Positions 23,581 through 35,699 of a stretch of 64,000 nt of DNA are shown here, piece by piece. Location of the stretch: the NCBI GenBank assembly GCA_963678675.1, contig OY783195.1:8132001-8196000 (forward strand), given 5' to 3'. The notes under the pieces were generated by a model, which worked only from the letters and a program-made list of their open reading frames with translations, was not told the DNA's origin and did no database searches. Origin of the DNA: Xiphydria camelus (taxonomy: Eukaryota > Arthropoda > Insecta > Hymenoptera > Xiphydriidae). Within the stretch, counting starts at the first letter, position 1, and every line of letters begins with the position of its first letter. Both the position numbers and the translations under genes were made by a program.

Positions 23581-24811
23581 AGTTTTGAGAAATTTGTACG
23601 CTTCTCGAATGCACTTGGTTTCGCGAAATATTTCGCTGTAATTCTTACATGAATGTTTTAAAGGCGAGATATTTATGACGTAGAGTTGCTCTCACATTTA
23701 TAAAAAATTAATCAGCCTATATTGAAATGACCATTTCAATCTAATAAGAGGAATTTTTTTGAAAGACTAATGATTTCCAATGAAAATGTAATTTTGGTAA
23801 TGTTAATAGTCCTTGTCAATCCTCCTTATTTAGTTGTTCTCTGTAATAAAAAGTAGGAATCAACATGGAGTAATCTACAGTCTCAGGCTAATAATAAGTA
23901 GGAAGGGTATTCAACAGGGGAAAACATTAGAGCAATATGCAATTCGTTAACTGGTATTTTATCACTAGACTTATTTATCAGAATTAACCGTAACTTGTTA
24001 AGATATTCGTGTTTGAGGTAGTCATATCAAAAAGCTTTATCGGTTTAATCACACATTTTTGATTCGTTCAACTGAAAGCTAAAACTATTTTACACGGTTT
24101 ATGTTAAAAGAAACAATTTTTCTATCATTTAGTATTAAAGATATTCATATTTAAATAAGCTGTATGAAGAAGCATATCATAACTAAGCGGAAATGTTAAA
24201 AGTAAAAAGCTAAGCTAATGCTATGCTAAATATGTATATGTTGGCTTAAAATTTATTTATTTGGAAATTACAAACTGAACGAAAAGAAAAAAATTACTAA
24301 CATTAATATAATAATTTCGTCTATACGTACCTACTTATGTGAAATTTCAAAATTACTGATCATAGTTATTGAGAAATTAATTGTTGAAACCGAACTCGTG
24401 GTATTCTTCGGTCTAACCCATAATATGGTCGAAATTTACTTTCGTATTTTATCCAGGTACTCTATACATATTTAAATTTAGTTTTTTAGCACAAGATCTG
24501 TAATATTACGCAATAACATAACATAGGTACCGAGATAGGTACATATTTTAGTAAAACTCCACGAAAAAGGGTTGTAATTTTATAAGAATAATCGTGAAAG
24601 TTATAATACAAAGGATTGATACACTATCTAAAAGCTGAGCCGAATTAGATTCCTCGTGTAGTTAAAAAAATTATTTTCAATGTGAATAAATAATTACACG
24701 GAGACAAATACATATTAGCAATCATATTCACGAATTAAGATCGTAATATCTTATGATTTCATAATTTTTACGCTGTTCGCTTTTTTATAAAATTGATTGT
24801 TAATTAATATA
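23581..24811. other. AT-rich stretch, nothing recognised
   Basis: No open frame above 60 codons, no clear inverted repeat and no element end until the GGGGAGACC terminus at 24812. Confidence 0.45.
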
Positions 24812-26282
24812 GGGGAGACCGGGGTTGGTTATTACAATTTTTATATAATCACGAGATTTTTGTATATACAGAATATACGGATATCGTTTTATTGAAATTG
24901 TTAAATTTTTTTTTTAAACACTAATCACCTAGCGGTATGAAATGTATGCTATACCTATCCGCATACCTACCGAATAAGCATAAAAAATTTCATAAAAATC
25001 AGTCGAGTCGTTTCGTAGTAGAGTTGAAGGACTAAATTCAGTCACGAGATTTTTATATATATAGATATACTTTGGGCATTTATTGAAACTGATTTAAAAA
25101 AATAAGTGTTTACATTGAACTCGTACTTATCCCTAATTAAAAAAATAAAGTATCACTTATTCATCTCTAACAGAAATTATACTGCACGCATATTAAGAGG
25201 GTCATGTCAGTTGTAACAACCAACCCCACAGCGGGGTTGGTTGTTACATCTTCGGGGTTAGTTGTTACAATCACAAAGGTATTGTTGTTTAGTCATCATC
25301 AGAGTCGCAGTTAAGACATATACATAGTACAAATCGACTTCAACACATAGCTCATGAGTCCATCCATGACATTTGGTGCATTTTATCCATTTTTCGCCAG
25401 ATTTAGAATTGGAATATATTTCAGCACAAACTAAGCATAATGTGTCGTTTTCATCGCCTAATTCGTCGTCAACTGGTTTACTCCCCTTTTTTATTTGTTT
25501 TCATTTGCTTTTTACTACTATATTTCTCTTTACTCTACTTTGCTTAATTTGGTGTTTACTTCTTTTGGCGTCTCGTTTTTCTTGCTCTTTTTGTAATTCG
25601 TTTTTATCGGGAGAGTCACGCATAAAGAGCTACGCGGTTCATGGAACATACCGCTCGCCTTGCCATCGGAATTGACCCTTGATTAACTAAATATGTATAT
25701 CGCGGTGATACTAACTGCTAAGAAACGATATTCAAAGTTCCGACCATCGTTTGTCGGAACAATGATCGATGCTACCAAGAAGCACGAATCGACCCTCCGA
25801 ATTCCGTCGCTCGGTGCGACGGAACACGTTATATAAGCACTTATTTCAAGAAAATCATACGCTGGAGCTGGTTTACAACGTAACAACCAACCCCACTGAA
25901 TCTGTAACAACGAATCCCGAGTGCGCCGTTCGAACAAAATCCAAAACACTTATCTAACCTTACATTTAATTGAAGTATAGAAGTATCGGAAATGTTACTT
26001 ACATTCAGGTATGTCTTGAAAGAAATTGCTAAATATGTGGCATTTGCACCATTGTAATAATAAAAGAAAATGTCCGTGTATAAAATATCACTGAAGCGGT
26101 CAAAAAACAAATAAGTGTTATTTATTCGCTAACGACACAGCCAAGTTGAACACAACTTCACTGAAAGATGGTGCCGCGTGCGCTGAACATATGGTGCTGA
26201 TGGTAGCGCTGTATTATTCTTGGTGCGTATTTTATACTAATTGTAACAACCAACCCCTTTAACAACCAACCCCGGTCTCCCC
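24812..26282 (-). mobile_element. pogo-like TA element, GGGGAGACCGGGGTTGGTTG ends, 1471 bp
   Basis: Left end GGGGAGACCGGGGTTGGTTA followed by TTACAA; right end, complemented, GGGGAGACCGGGGTTGGTTG followed by TTA. TA on both sides (24810-24811, 26283-26284). The family word GGGGTTGGTTGTTACA recurs in both orientations near 25217-25270 (three times), 25880-25905 and 26245-26270. The minus strand encodes the remnant of a transposase C-terminus with a PHD-like finger. Confidence 0.88.
25289..25623 (-). pseudogene. C-terminus of pogo-like transposase with PHD-like zinc finger
   Basis: Read on the minus strand from about 25623: a basic stretch (DKNELQKEQEKRDAKRSKHQ), one in-frame stop, an acidic spacer (DDELGDEND), then CLVCAEIYSNSKSGEKW, IKCTKCHGWTHELC and, after a 2-bp TA insertion that shifts the frame, VCLNCDSDDD-stop. 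The Cys/His spacing C-x2-C-x12-C-x2-C-x4-H-x2-C...C-x2-C is PHD-like. Such fingers close many insect DDE-type pogo/Tigger transposases, by general family knowledge. The catalytic domain is absent, so the element depended on another copy. Confidence 0.78.
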
Positions 26283-26375
26283 TACTTTCAAGCTCGGTCA
26301 AATTTCATCAGACTTCCTTAATATCCAGTCATTTAAATCGACGGCTATACAATTTCAACTAGAAATTAATTTTAA

Positions 26376-26598
26376 CCCTTCTGAGGTCGCGCCTTTTCAC
26401 CCACGCTTCATTAATATATCTTTATCAATTTATCTATTGAATGCAAAGCTATCATGAATATAATTATTCGTTGTATTCGCGACACTTCGATAAAGGAATA
26501 CGTAGCTGGTGATTGTTCAAATCGAAGTAGTTAAGCAATTATGACGATTTTAAAAAAAATAAATGCGGGGCCACGCTCATCGCGCGACCTCAGAAGGC
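26376..26598. mobile_element. piggyBac-like MITE, degenerate
   Basis: TTAA at 26372-26375 is followed by CCCTTCTGAGGTCGCG. The right end CGCGACCTCAGAAGG is complementary over 14-15 bp, but the right TTAA has decayed to a TCTC-like sequence. Non-coding, 223 bp. Confidence 0.65.
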
Positions 26599-29267
26599 TC
26601 TCAAGATAGTACAAAAAACGAAGTAACCTCTGCAGTATTTTCAACCCTTCTTCCAGCGCCTCAAAATACACCGCTTACTGTATACCCGTAGCTATACGTA
26701 CATAATAGCAGCGAACCAGCACCAGCCTCGACCAATAAGCGACGGGAATTGGCTCTCGATTGATAAGACGGAGGCGAGACCCCCCTCATCCTCTCGCGCC
26801 GTCGTGACCCAAAAGGGTAATTAATTAAGTTTGACTTACCGCACGAATTAGCGGGGCTCGAGTCGATTAATTAATTGTAACTCAGCCCGCTCCGGCAAAG
26901 TGAGTTTCGAGGGGATTTTGTCACCTTTTAAAAGCGGGGACAAAGGTGCTAAAGCTCTCGCGCGAGAGGAAAATAATGACTGCCCCCCGTCAAGGACAAC
27001 CGAAAACCATCCCTCTCTCCTCGTCGCGAGGTTATCGCGCGCGCCGAAGGTCCCTCGCCAACGGCGACGTTTCGAAAACGTTCAACGTCGGGAGCCACCC
27101 CCTCCCATCGCCGTCCGGGGGGTGCTCACCCTCTCTCGCTCAACGGAGTGCGGCCCCCGCGAATAAAAGAAAACCCGACGCAAGAGTAATGCCTCGGGAA
27201 GCAGTTAAATCCGTTGCATGTGTGCCCCCGAGAGATCCCACTCGCCCCTGCGCCCTTTTGTCTCCGCGTTAGCTAAGCTTTTGTTTCGGTTATACGACCG
27301 AGGATACACGCGGCCGCTCCCAATAAAACGAAAAACCCCGGAGCCATTTTACAATGCCCGTGTGCGCGGGAATTTGCATAATTTCGCGTAATCTCCGCCA
27401 TTTTCGGGGCTTGCTTCGGGAACGGATAAGCGTGCGTTTGTTTGCGCGGAGGGAGCGGGGTTTCTTTCGGTCGCGTGGATTTTTCGGGTGGACGTGGTTT
27501 CGCGGTATGCGTTTCTCAAAATTGAAGCACTCTCTCGAGAGTTTGTCCCTCGGTCAACTTTTTCGGGTGGCGAAAATTTGGTGTAAGTACGTTGTTTCGA
27601 GAAGCTACACGATAAAACTTAGAATTCAAAAGAGAGTCGTCGACAATGGGCCATTCAAGTTGACCCACGACTACTACAACGGGCCATAAAATTATGAAAT
27701 CAGAGAATAAATCCTTCCAATAGTCGCAATGAAATAATCCTTTCGGTTCGAAACATGTTTATTTTGTTGAAAAATAATAATTTATTGGAAATGAACGATT
27801 TATTACTTAAATACCAGATTTTCTTAATGAAATAAATAGTCTTTGAACCAAAGAAATTATTTCTTGGATATTATTAAAAGAGACGATTCTCTCATTTAAT
27901 GATTTCTTTTTTCTGCAGATACATGTATACCTAGAAGACAAATTAAATTTAGTGCAATGGGTAACGATGATTCCCATTTATAAATTCTAATTTTTATGAT
28001 CCAAATTCTCGAGACGACGACGACGACGTATTCTGACAAATATTTACAATTTTCTACGGACCAGAGTCACCAGTCGAATAAAAAATAAAAACGACGCTAC
28101 AAATCCATCGCTCATTACATGGATATTTCGAACACGCGAACGATATCCAAATTCGTTCCGGTGCGGAACTCGAAAATCCGACTCGTTTTCACAGTAGTGA
28201 AACGCGCTAGGCGGAGCGCGGCGGCAGGTTCGCGGGCGAGATGAATTCGAATGATTAAAAGCGATTGGATTGTAGCTGCCCGCCTCAATTAGGGGCGAGG
28301 CACGCCATTCCCTCGTTATAACCGGGCGGCATATACGCGCGCGCAGAGGCGCGAGTTCAATACGTGTGAACGCTCCTTTATTAGTAGCGTGACCAATGAG
28401 CGCCGACGCTATTAATCAAACGTCTAACGCCGCGGTGTGCGTACACTACGCACCCCGCCCGGATTGGCGCGCGCGCTGCGCGCACTGATCGAGCGACGAT
28501 CGATCGCGTCGGCGCTCTGCTTTTCTCGCGAGGCGGTCGTCCGTGGATCGACGGTCTCGCTGGATCGAGGCGCGTCGAGACGGAGACCGTTCGTCGGTGT
28601 TCGACTGTTGATATTCGAGCGGAGACGAGGCAGCTGATTAACGGCCGTTGATCATGCGCGGGAAATTACGGAAGTAACGGAACATACCATAGATGCATTT
28701 ATGTATGCATTTGTAGGGGAAAAGATTGTGTCGAAGAGACGTGAGAAAAAAGATTCGAAAAAATGTTCTAAAATTTTTGTTAAAAATGAATTACCGGTAC
28801 CTGTCTCCAAGTTTTCTCGTGCCTTTAGAGTGGTAGCAGTGCCTCGGATGTGTACGCCCTAATAAAATAAAACCTATAATTAAAAGGATCTCCATTTCCG
28901 AACGTTTTTTTATACACTCAAACTATTTTCTACACAACCATTTACACATCGTGATACAGCTTTTCTTGTAAATAAACGGATGGAATACTTGTTATTCAAT
29001 AGTGAAAATCGCGAGTTTACAAGCAAATCGACAGCCGTGATACTTCAAGCAAGCAATATTAGGTTTCTTGACTACTAACGCTAAGATCGGGCTGCATTGC
29101 GTTTCGCGTGCAACTCTCGGGCATGCAGGAACATTCACACTTCACTGTGTTTATATTTTCTTATTGCGAGTTATTGTTTGACAAAAATCCCGTACTGTCA
29201 GGTGTATTTCCTGAGAAACGTCTGCTTTCAAAACTGTTAGTACGAACACTTTTTATGTGACGTCATC
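26599..29267. other. CpG-rich blocks 26690-27680 and 28130-28660; no gene seen
   Basis: Two CpG-rich islands separated by AT-rich DNA (27690-28120). Frames at 26900-27689 and 28437-28637 (66-111 codons) are Arg-rich without recognisable domains. A short GAC run lies at 28014-28026. 28660-29267 shows nothing. Confidence 0.35.
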
Positions 29268-29364
29268 GAGTCGCTGCATGTAGGTATGATCGCCAAATGT
29301 CATTGAGTGGAAAGGGATTTTTATATGCTTTCACAATGAATAATATACCTACATGCAGCGACTC
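29268..29364. repeat. 97-bp hairpin, GAGTCGCTGCATGTAGGTA arms
   Basis: GAGTCGCTGCATGTAGGTA at the left and TACCTACATGCAGCGACTC at the right are perfect complements of 19 bp around a 59-bp loop. Probably a very small MITE. It lies just outside the larger palindrome starting at 29405. Confidence 0.75.
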
Positions 29365-29404
29365 CATTATTCAAAGTCAATCAGAAAACCTGATGCGTCT
29401 ATCC

Positions 29405-30137
29405 TATACCGCATGTCCTATGGCCAACCGCGCAGGTGAGCTGCGACCTGAATTCTTGACTTCGGCAGTATTTATGGTACAGTTAGAGTGGGCTTCAGAC
29501 GAGTGAGCTGCATAAGAACGAAAAGTGTCGACTGCTCTTCTAATAGCTGTCAATTCGGGAGATCGAAGCGTTTTGTGTAGCCTCAAAATCGTAAAGTTTT
29601 GAATTAGTAGTGAATAATTTGTAGAAGTGATGAGAAAAATAATCATAAATAATCTTCCGAATTGTGACACCTTAGGTATCGCTCACGCCACTTCGTAAAA
29701 CTACTTCCTAGACACGCGCGGTGCTGGCGCGGAAATAATTTCTGAAACAAATAGGCATGAGGCGTGTAATTCGGTTGGACATCGAAAAAACCCGAATGAT
29801 TGTTAACTCTCACTTCTGAACATTACTTACCATTTATTCAAAGATTCACGATTTCGAGCTTAGACTTCGATCTCCCGAATTGATAGCCATCGGGAGATCA
29901 GACGTTTCACACTTTTCGTAAGAACGCAGCGTAAGAGCGAAAAGCGTCGATTTCCCGATGGCTGTCAATTCGGAAGATTATTTATGATTATTTCTCATCA
30001 CTTCTACAAATTATTCACTACTAATTCAATGCAGCGCACTCGTCTGAAGCCCACTCTAACTGTACCATAAATACTGCCGAAGTCAAGAATTCAGGTCGCA
30101 GCTCACCTGCGCGGTTGGCCATAGGACATGCGGTATA
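29405..30137. mobile_element. Palindromic element, 733 bp, highly similar arms
   Basis: Left TATACCGCATGTCCTATGGC and right GCCATAGGACATGCGGTATA are perfect complements. Similarity continues for about 170 bp through GGTGAGCTGCGACCTGAATT and GGGCTTCAGACGAGTG, resumes at AATAATTTGTAGAAGTGATG, and an inner hairpin (29880-29970) pairs GATAGCCATCGGGAGATC with GATTTCCCGATGGCTGTC. The arm identity suggests a fairly recent element. The 69- and 88-codon frames in the left arm resemble nothing known. Confidence 0.85.
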
Positions 30138-31079
30138 AACCCTAATATTAAATTCTCGAAACTTGAGTGTCCCAACACTACAAAAAAATTATTTAACATT
30201 TTTCATCGAGTTGGTACCTATAACAAGCCCCACAACGTAATCTTGAACAAAACTAAGTTTAAACATCAATACCTAAGCGAAAGCAAAAAATTTGAAGAGA
30301 AATTTTATTAGGGTCCAACAAGGCTATGTAATTTCATACAAATATTCGTTGAAAAACTTCAACGATAAATAATCGCGCGAGCGTCTCGCGTTCTCCTTAG
30401 CATCGAACTAAATTTCTAGAACATCCGCAACCGGAATAAAACGATACGCGGTACGTACATATACGGTCGCGCGTGTGGTAACAACGTCTACGTACAGTTA
30501 TCATTGGCAATTTCGCAAAATAACGAACCCAACCGGAGTCCCACTTCGCCCGTAGCGTGCTCCGGAGTTCGGAAAGTTTGCATGTCGCTCGCGCTTCGCA
30601 CAAACGACGACGACGACGACGAGAAATAGGAGAGCCTAATGGCGAGACTCTCGTTCATGAGAGCGGCCCGCGATCCCATTCACATATTATGAACGTTCCG
30701 AACACGCTCGACTCTCGCCCTATAATTATCGTCCGGCGACGCGCGGGAGCCCGAAATCCGAACGCGACCCATATAACCCGTTGACAACCGGACGCGTAGC
30801 GCACGCTTCGTGCGGCGTGAGTTTCTCACAACGGCTGATATGTGTGCGCTGCGTGATGTGTGGCTTTGAGAGGGACCGGATATTTCTACTTACAATTAGA
30901 TTTGCTGGATTTACGGTTTACTGTATACGGTTCTGAATGGGGAATTATTTGATTTCTCTAGGCGGAGCATAAAAAAGTGGCGGAAGATATAGGTATGTGT
31001 TAGAACTCCTCGAGAACGAGAAGAATGGTACCGGCTATGGCATCGAAGAGGACTTTTACGCTGTCATTCTATTTCATCT
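30138..31079. other. No gene seen; CpG-rich 30370-30830
   Basis: The CpG-rich part contains a CGA trinucleotide run (30605-30622) and overlapping short frames without motifs. No element ends seen. Confidence 0.35.
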
Positions 31080-32298
31080 TGCTTTGACTTATACATCCTT
31101 CTAATATCAAGATAACGAGACAATTAAGTTATGAAACTTTTTCAGAAAAAAATTCTTCTAGAAAATATTTTTTATAGTATACTCTATGCCAATTACAAAT
31201 CCATTCGTAAAAAGGACATGTCACGTAAGACCCTTTCCAACATTCTCATTGGCTAATACAGTAAAATTCGTTTAAGATACGCCCGCTTAAGATACGAATT
31301 TTTTTCGGTCCCTTGAAAAATGCCTATTAAATCTGTGTAAAATTACACGCTTAAGATACGTACGGATAAGGTACGCGATCCCGCTTTACATATACGAAAA
31401 AAATTGGTCCCTTGACGTCAAAAAATCTGCTCAAATATACGAAGCACAGGGTCTATGCCGTCCATTTGCCGTCTTTAAGAAAGAAAGGAAAGGAGTAAAT
31501 GACATGTTTGTTTGCCATAAAATGCTCTTAACTTTAACAAAGTATTTTACTCTGTTTTGAAGAGAGAATAACAGAACTGTATTGATAAAATATTTTAATG
31601 TCTGTTTTTAAAATGTTAGCAATAATTTGTTGTTATTGTCTTTTTCAGTTCGTCAGAGGGTAATCTGTATAAAGGTATTTTTGTATTATTATACAAACAG
31701 TACCTCAATAAGGTTTTGTAAAAAATAACAAAATTAATCTTTATTTTAAAATTCTGAATTCAAATTTTCTAGATTAGTTAAAAACTATTAGAAATAGTTA
31801 AAATAAGAGTTATAAATAGTTAAAACACGTTAATATACAATGTGCACTGGCTTCTTATGCATTATTAAGCGAGAATCTATGAAATCCGGATAAGATACGA
31901 TCCTGAAGATACGAAACTCCCTCAGTCCCTTGATTCGCATCTTAAACGAGTTTTACTGTAGGTATTCACGAAAAGTGATGTCACTTTTCCGTGAATTTTA
32001 TTAGTCGGCTTTATATCAATATTCACTATCTCGAATCTTAAATGCGTGAAAAGTCATTTTCGACACGCAAGTGATATTTGCTAATTATCAAATGATACAT
32101 ATGTCATAATGAATCTCACTTTTCCATGAATTTTATTAACTGAATTCGCTATTTCGAATCTAGAATTTCGGAAGCGTGTGAGTGATTGACGTTATATAGC
32201 CAATCGTCCAAATATATAAATCTATGTATGTGATTAAGTAATAACAAACAAACATAAAGTGCATGCGAAGCGCGTACGTTGTTGCCAGTATAGGATAG
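31080..32298 (-). repeat. Dispersed 1-kb repeat R1, copy 2 (interrupted by a TA element)
   Basis: 31090-31258 and 31939-32298 match 1560-2600 on the opposite strand. Landmarks include TTCGTAAAAAGGACATGTCA, ACTTTTCCGTGAATTTTATT and the GAAGCGCGTACGTTGTTGCC phrase. The 31259-31938 element is inserted at a TA that is intact in copy 1. Confidence 0.75.
31259..31938. mobile_element. pogo/Tigger-like TA element, CAGTAAAAYTCGTTTAAGAT ends, 680 bp
   Basis: Left CAGTAAAATTCGTTTAAGAT and right, complemented, CAGTAAAACTCGTTTAAGAT are nearly identical. TA on both sides (31257-31258, 31939-31940). The word TTAAGATACG or AAGATACG recurs near 31291, 31350 and 31890-31910. The phrase TCCCTTGA follows in both ends. 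No transposase remnant. The unoccupied target is at 2394-2395. Confidence 0.9.
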
Positions 32299-32511
32299 GA
32301 AGTGGGATAAACGCCTCAGTTTCAGTTTAACTTTGTAAGCGATTATCTCGAAACGCAGTGGAGATATGTAAAAAGTCAAAAGCACCTTTTTATAGGAGAA
32401 ATGTAGAAAAATATTTTTTATTCAAACATTTTTTCTATATCTCCTATTGCTCTCAAGATAAATCAATATTTAACTCACACTTCAACCTGAGCGTTTATTC
32501 CACCTTTTACG
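32299..32511. mobile_element. Dispersed repeat R2, copy 2, GGATAAACGC ends
   Basis: GTGGGATAAACGCCTCAGTT at the left is answered by TTCAACCTGAGCGTTTATTC near the right, an inverted repeat of about 22 bp. The middle shares GCGATTATCTCGAAACGCAG with copy 1 at 6772-7006. It abuts R1 copy 2. Non-coding. Confidence 0.7.
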
Positions 32512-33146
32512 CTGTATAGTAATGGACTCCGTTTTCACGCGTGTAAATACCCCAAGCCCGGAAAACACTGTTAGAAGTATTTTTGATTTCACAATATGAT
32601 GCTATACGGATGTGTAGAGAATTCAAAAATGCATTTTTAATTTTAATAAGCAAACTTTGAATTCACTACAAAACTTTTAAAATCACAAATTTCGTTTTGA
32701 TTTCCAAACACATATTAGGAAATAAAAAACTCATACTCGTACTTATTTAATCACTGTCTCTTTAAATAGGCAACGTTCACTCTGAATTCCTAACATCGTG
32801 TTTGTATTTCACAACAGTGTTTGAAAAAAACAATACCCATACTTGGTTTTAAAACATGTATGGGAAAAACCTAAAACATCTCTTTTGAATTCACAATACA
32901 TTGTGATGTTTCAATAGCATCGTCGGTTCAGTTTGCGTCTACGTGTGATATAATAATGATATTTCAAACAGTGCAAATTGTACCGAATTATTCCATAAAT
33001 AATGAATGATTAATTATCATAATCGTTACTGTTTTGAAAAAGAAAGTATCAACTTATTTCATAAAATTTAATGAGAAGATCCTTCGTGAGCAGTCACTGT
33101 TATGTTCGGTTTCTATATGTATATGACTGGAGTCGACCGACACCAA

Positions 33147-33253
33147 TATTGAAGAGTCGGTGGCTCAATTGGTAGAGTGCGAAAGCATTCTCAGTTTCGA
33201 AGCAGCTCGTCCTAAAGACCGCAGGTTCGAGTCCCGGTAGGGTATGAAAAAAA
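33147..33253 (+). mobile_element. tRNA-derived SINE head (A and B boxes)
   Basis: TGGCTCAATTGGTAGAG (33158-33174) is a good RNA polymerase III A box and GGTTCGAGTCC (33227-33237) a perfect B box. They lie about 53 bp apart, longer than in a normal tRNA gene, and no acceptor stem can be formed (GAGTCGG against TAGGGTA). An A-run follows (33245-33253). ACCGACACCA occurs just before (33137-33146) and just after (33254-33263), consistent with a 10-bp target duplication. I therefore call a SINE or retroposed tRNA-like copy, not a functional tRNA. Confidence 0.65.
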
Positions 33254-33371
33254 AACCGACACCACTAGGCGGGTTGGCAGGTAGCAGTGTAAAGTCACTG
33301 CGGGGGCGTTCCCTTTTTAAACTCGGGAAGTGTTTATTATTTGAAGACATTTACAGAGTGTCTAACGTATG

Positions 33372-34106
33372 GAGTAGCGTTTACACGCTCATGCATTTGC
33401 ACCAACTTCATGTATTTGTACCAACTTCATGCAAATTACCTGTTCGGACAGATTTTACTCAAGCCAAGCCTTTTGGCTTGCGCAAGCTTCATGCTTTCGT
33501 TCTAAAGCCAGCTACACACGTAACTGCATACTTGACAAGTATGCATGCACCAGTATTTTGTGCAAGTATACATGAACGTGTGTATGAAAAAACTTGCACA
33601 AGTCTTTGGCTTGTACATGTCACATGAAAATGTTTAAATTTCTATACTGCGACTTGCGCAAGCCGGGCTAGCGCAAGTGCACATGAATGTGTGTATGGTC
33701 ACTCGACAGACTTGTGCACAAGCCTGAATTTGTAGAGCAGCATTTCGAACGTATACTTTTCTATACCTACCATTCATTGTAGTCCGAGTTAGCAACGTTT
33801 TTGAGAAAGAAAAGGTTTATATGTGAGTAGGTATTCTTTTTCATCAACCACTGTTTACACCACATGCTACGTTTTTTTTTGCTCTAGCATGCATGCACAA
33901 CAAACTTGCACAAGCATACTTGTCAAGTATGGAGTTACGTGTGGGGCCGATACATTTTTAAGGAGACATGTACAAAAAACTTACGCAAGCATACTTCTCA
34001 AGTATGCAGTTACGTGTGTAGCTCTGGCTTAATGCAACGATTTACTTGTGCAAATTGGCTTGCACAAGCCAATTGGCGCAAATTGCATGAGCGTCTCGAA
34101 ACGGGC
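33372..34106. mobile_element. Element with iterated CTTGCACAAGC motif
   Basis: Left ACACGCTCATGCATTTGCAC and right, complemented, AGACGCTCATGCAATTTGCG form degenerate terminal repeats. Variants of CTTGCRCAAGC, CATACTTGTCAAGTATG and GTTACGTGTG recur more than ten times in both orientations (33470-33545, 33650-33725, 33895-34070). The 127-codon frame at 33244-33627 is a product of these repeats. Nested inside the 32563-34362 element. Confidence 0.65.
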
Positions 34107-34369
34107 CTTTAAGACGGTATTAAGCGTCTAAAAAGTGACCTCAAGTTTAAGAACATGTAGGTGTCTTAAAATAAGACGACTAAGTTAGTAGTGTATTGTG
34201 ATTTCACAACACCTTATCCACACAAAGTATTGTGATTTTAAATTACAACGATATTTCGGAATTCCTAACACCATTATGCATTAGTTTCAATGTACACTCG
34301 TGTTTGTAAAAATGCTTTCATTACATTTATTGTGATTTCCTAATAGAAACTTCTAACAGTGAAGATTCT

Positions 34370-35435
34370 CCAGAATAGCAACGCCCGAGCAAGCTTTCCT
34401 CCGGTTGGATGTGACGTACGCGTAAAAACGCGCGACGAAGTTGCCGATGCCTCGCGGTAAGTGACTTCAATCGACCATCTGTCGACATGTGCGCGCTCGC
34501 GTGCTCTCGCTTCGAAGAGAGAAAAGAAAAGAAGGGCGCGCGCGCGCGCGACGGGAGAGGAAGTTTTACGCGCGCGCGCGCGCTTCGTCGAGTCACGAAG
34601 AGAGCGCCTAGAGCGGCGGCGCGCGAGTAGGACTCGTAAAAGCGCGCGGAAAAGAAACGAGCGAGCGTGTCCTGCGGGCCCTGTATCGCCGTTCTCGTGT
34701 GTACGGTGGCCCCTCTCGATAACGGTCTTCGCTGCGGGGCCTAAATAAGGCCGAGCGATAGTATAAATAAATATACGAACTCGCCAAACGCGAGAAGTCT
34801 GCGTGCCAAAGGAAATAAAGTAGTCGGACCTCTTGATTTATTCATCGCTCGCTCGGTAGGTAATGAAGTGCTCTTCAAAGTGTTTTGGTACATTGCGAGG
34901 GGTTTCGTGAGTTTTTGGTAGCCCTTGGCTATACGACGCGAACACGTATGGGTATAAAGCGATTAGAGTGGGATTGGGAGGCGTGGAAGAGCAAGAAAAG
35001 AAGATACGTGCGGGGAGAGGGAGAGAAAGAAGAATTTCTAAATCGTGTAATGTAAAGAAAGAATACTATGGTTATATATATATATAATGTAATTTTCCTT
35101 GGCTCAGTCTTATTGTGTGCGTCGAACTGGAAGAAGAGAAATTTAAAAAAATTGTAATAAAACTGATATATTTAACTGCGATTTTTTCTTTTCCTTTTTA
35201 AAAAAAATTAAATGTCACCATTTGGACTATAGGTTTTGACTATAGATTATATATCAAGATTAGCCCAAAATAGAGGAATAGTAAAAATCCCATGTATTCT
35301 AATAGCAGGGAACTTGCCTAAAATGTTATAATGCATGAAACACGGCAAACATAATAGTTAAAGTTATTCAAAACACAGTACCAATAGTAAAAACTCGATA
35401 AAAAAAACTTCTACCCCAAAAACATTACTTTAAAA
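34370..35435. other. CpG-rich block 34370-34870, then AT-rich; no gene seen
   Basis: CGCG dinucleotide runs at 34536-34550 and 34569-34582. The frames (89-95 codons, opposite strands) are Arg/Ala/Ser-rich without motifs. 34870-35435 has nothing recognisable. Confidence 0.35.
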
Positions 35436-35699
35436 GGGCCGGTTTTACCAACACGGTATAAACGCCGTATAGCGCTATACTGAGAATAACCTGTACGCAA
35501 GCGTTTTACCACGATGGTATAAGTCTGGAATAGGATAAACTTTGGAATAAATGCAGGGATAGCTTATCCGGCAGTGTTTCAGCGCTGGATAAGCTAGCTA
35601 TCCTCGGTATAACCTAACTTTTTGTTTGCGTCTTTATTATTCCGTGACAGAATCACAACCGTGACAGAATCATAATAATTGTTATTAGTTGTGAAATAG

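Larger units (their letters stand above)
32563..34362. mobile_element. Large element with CACTGTTAGAAGT ends and iterated words
   Basis: Left CACTGTTAGAAGTATTTTTG and, complemented, right CACTGTTAGAAGTTTCTATT. The outer 350 bp at each side repeats short words such as ATTCCTAACA (32787, 34261), TTTCACAACA (32808, 34193) and TTGTGATTT in several orientations. The centre is filled by a SINE head (33147-33253) and a second iterated-motif element (33372-34106). No transposase seen. Confidence 0.65.

Noticed and set aside
33156..33250. Functional tRNA gene
   Set aside because: The A and B boxes are present, but the acceptor stem does not pair and the box spacing is too wide. A SINE or retroposed copy fits better.
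33372..34106. CRISPR-like or satellite array of CTTGCACAAGC words
   Set aside because: Spacing is irregular, words occur in both orientations and the block has terminal inverted repeats, as in a transposon with iterated binding words.
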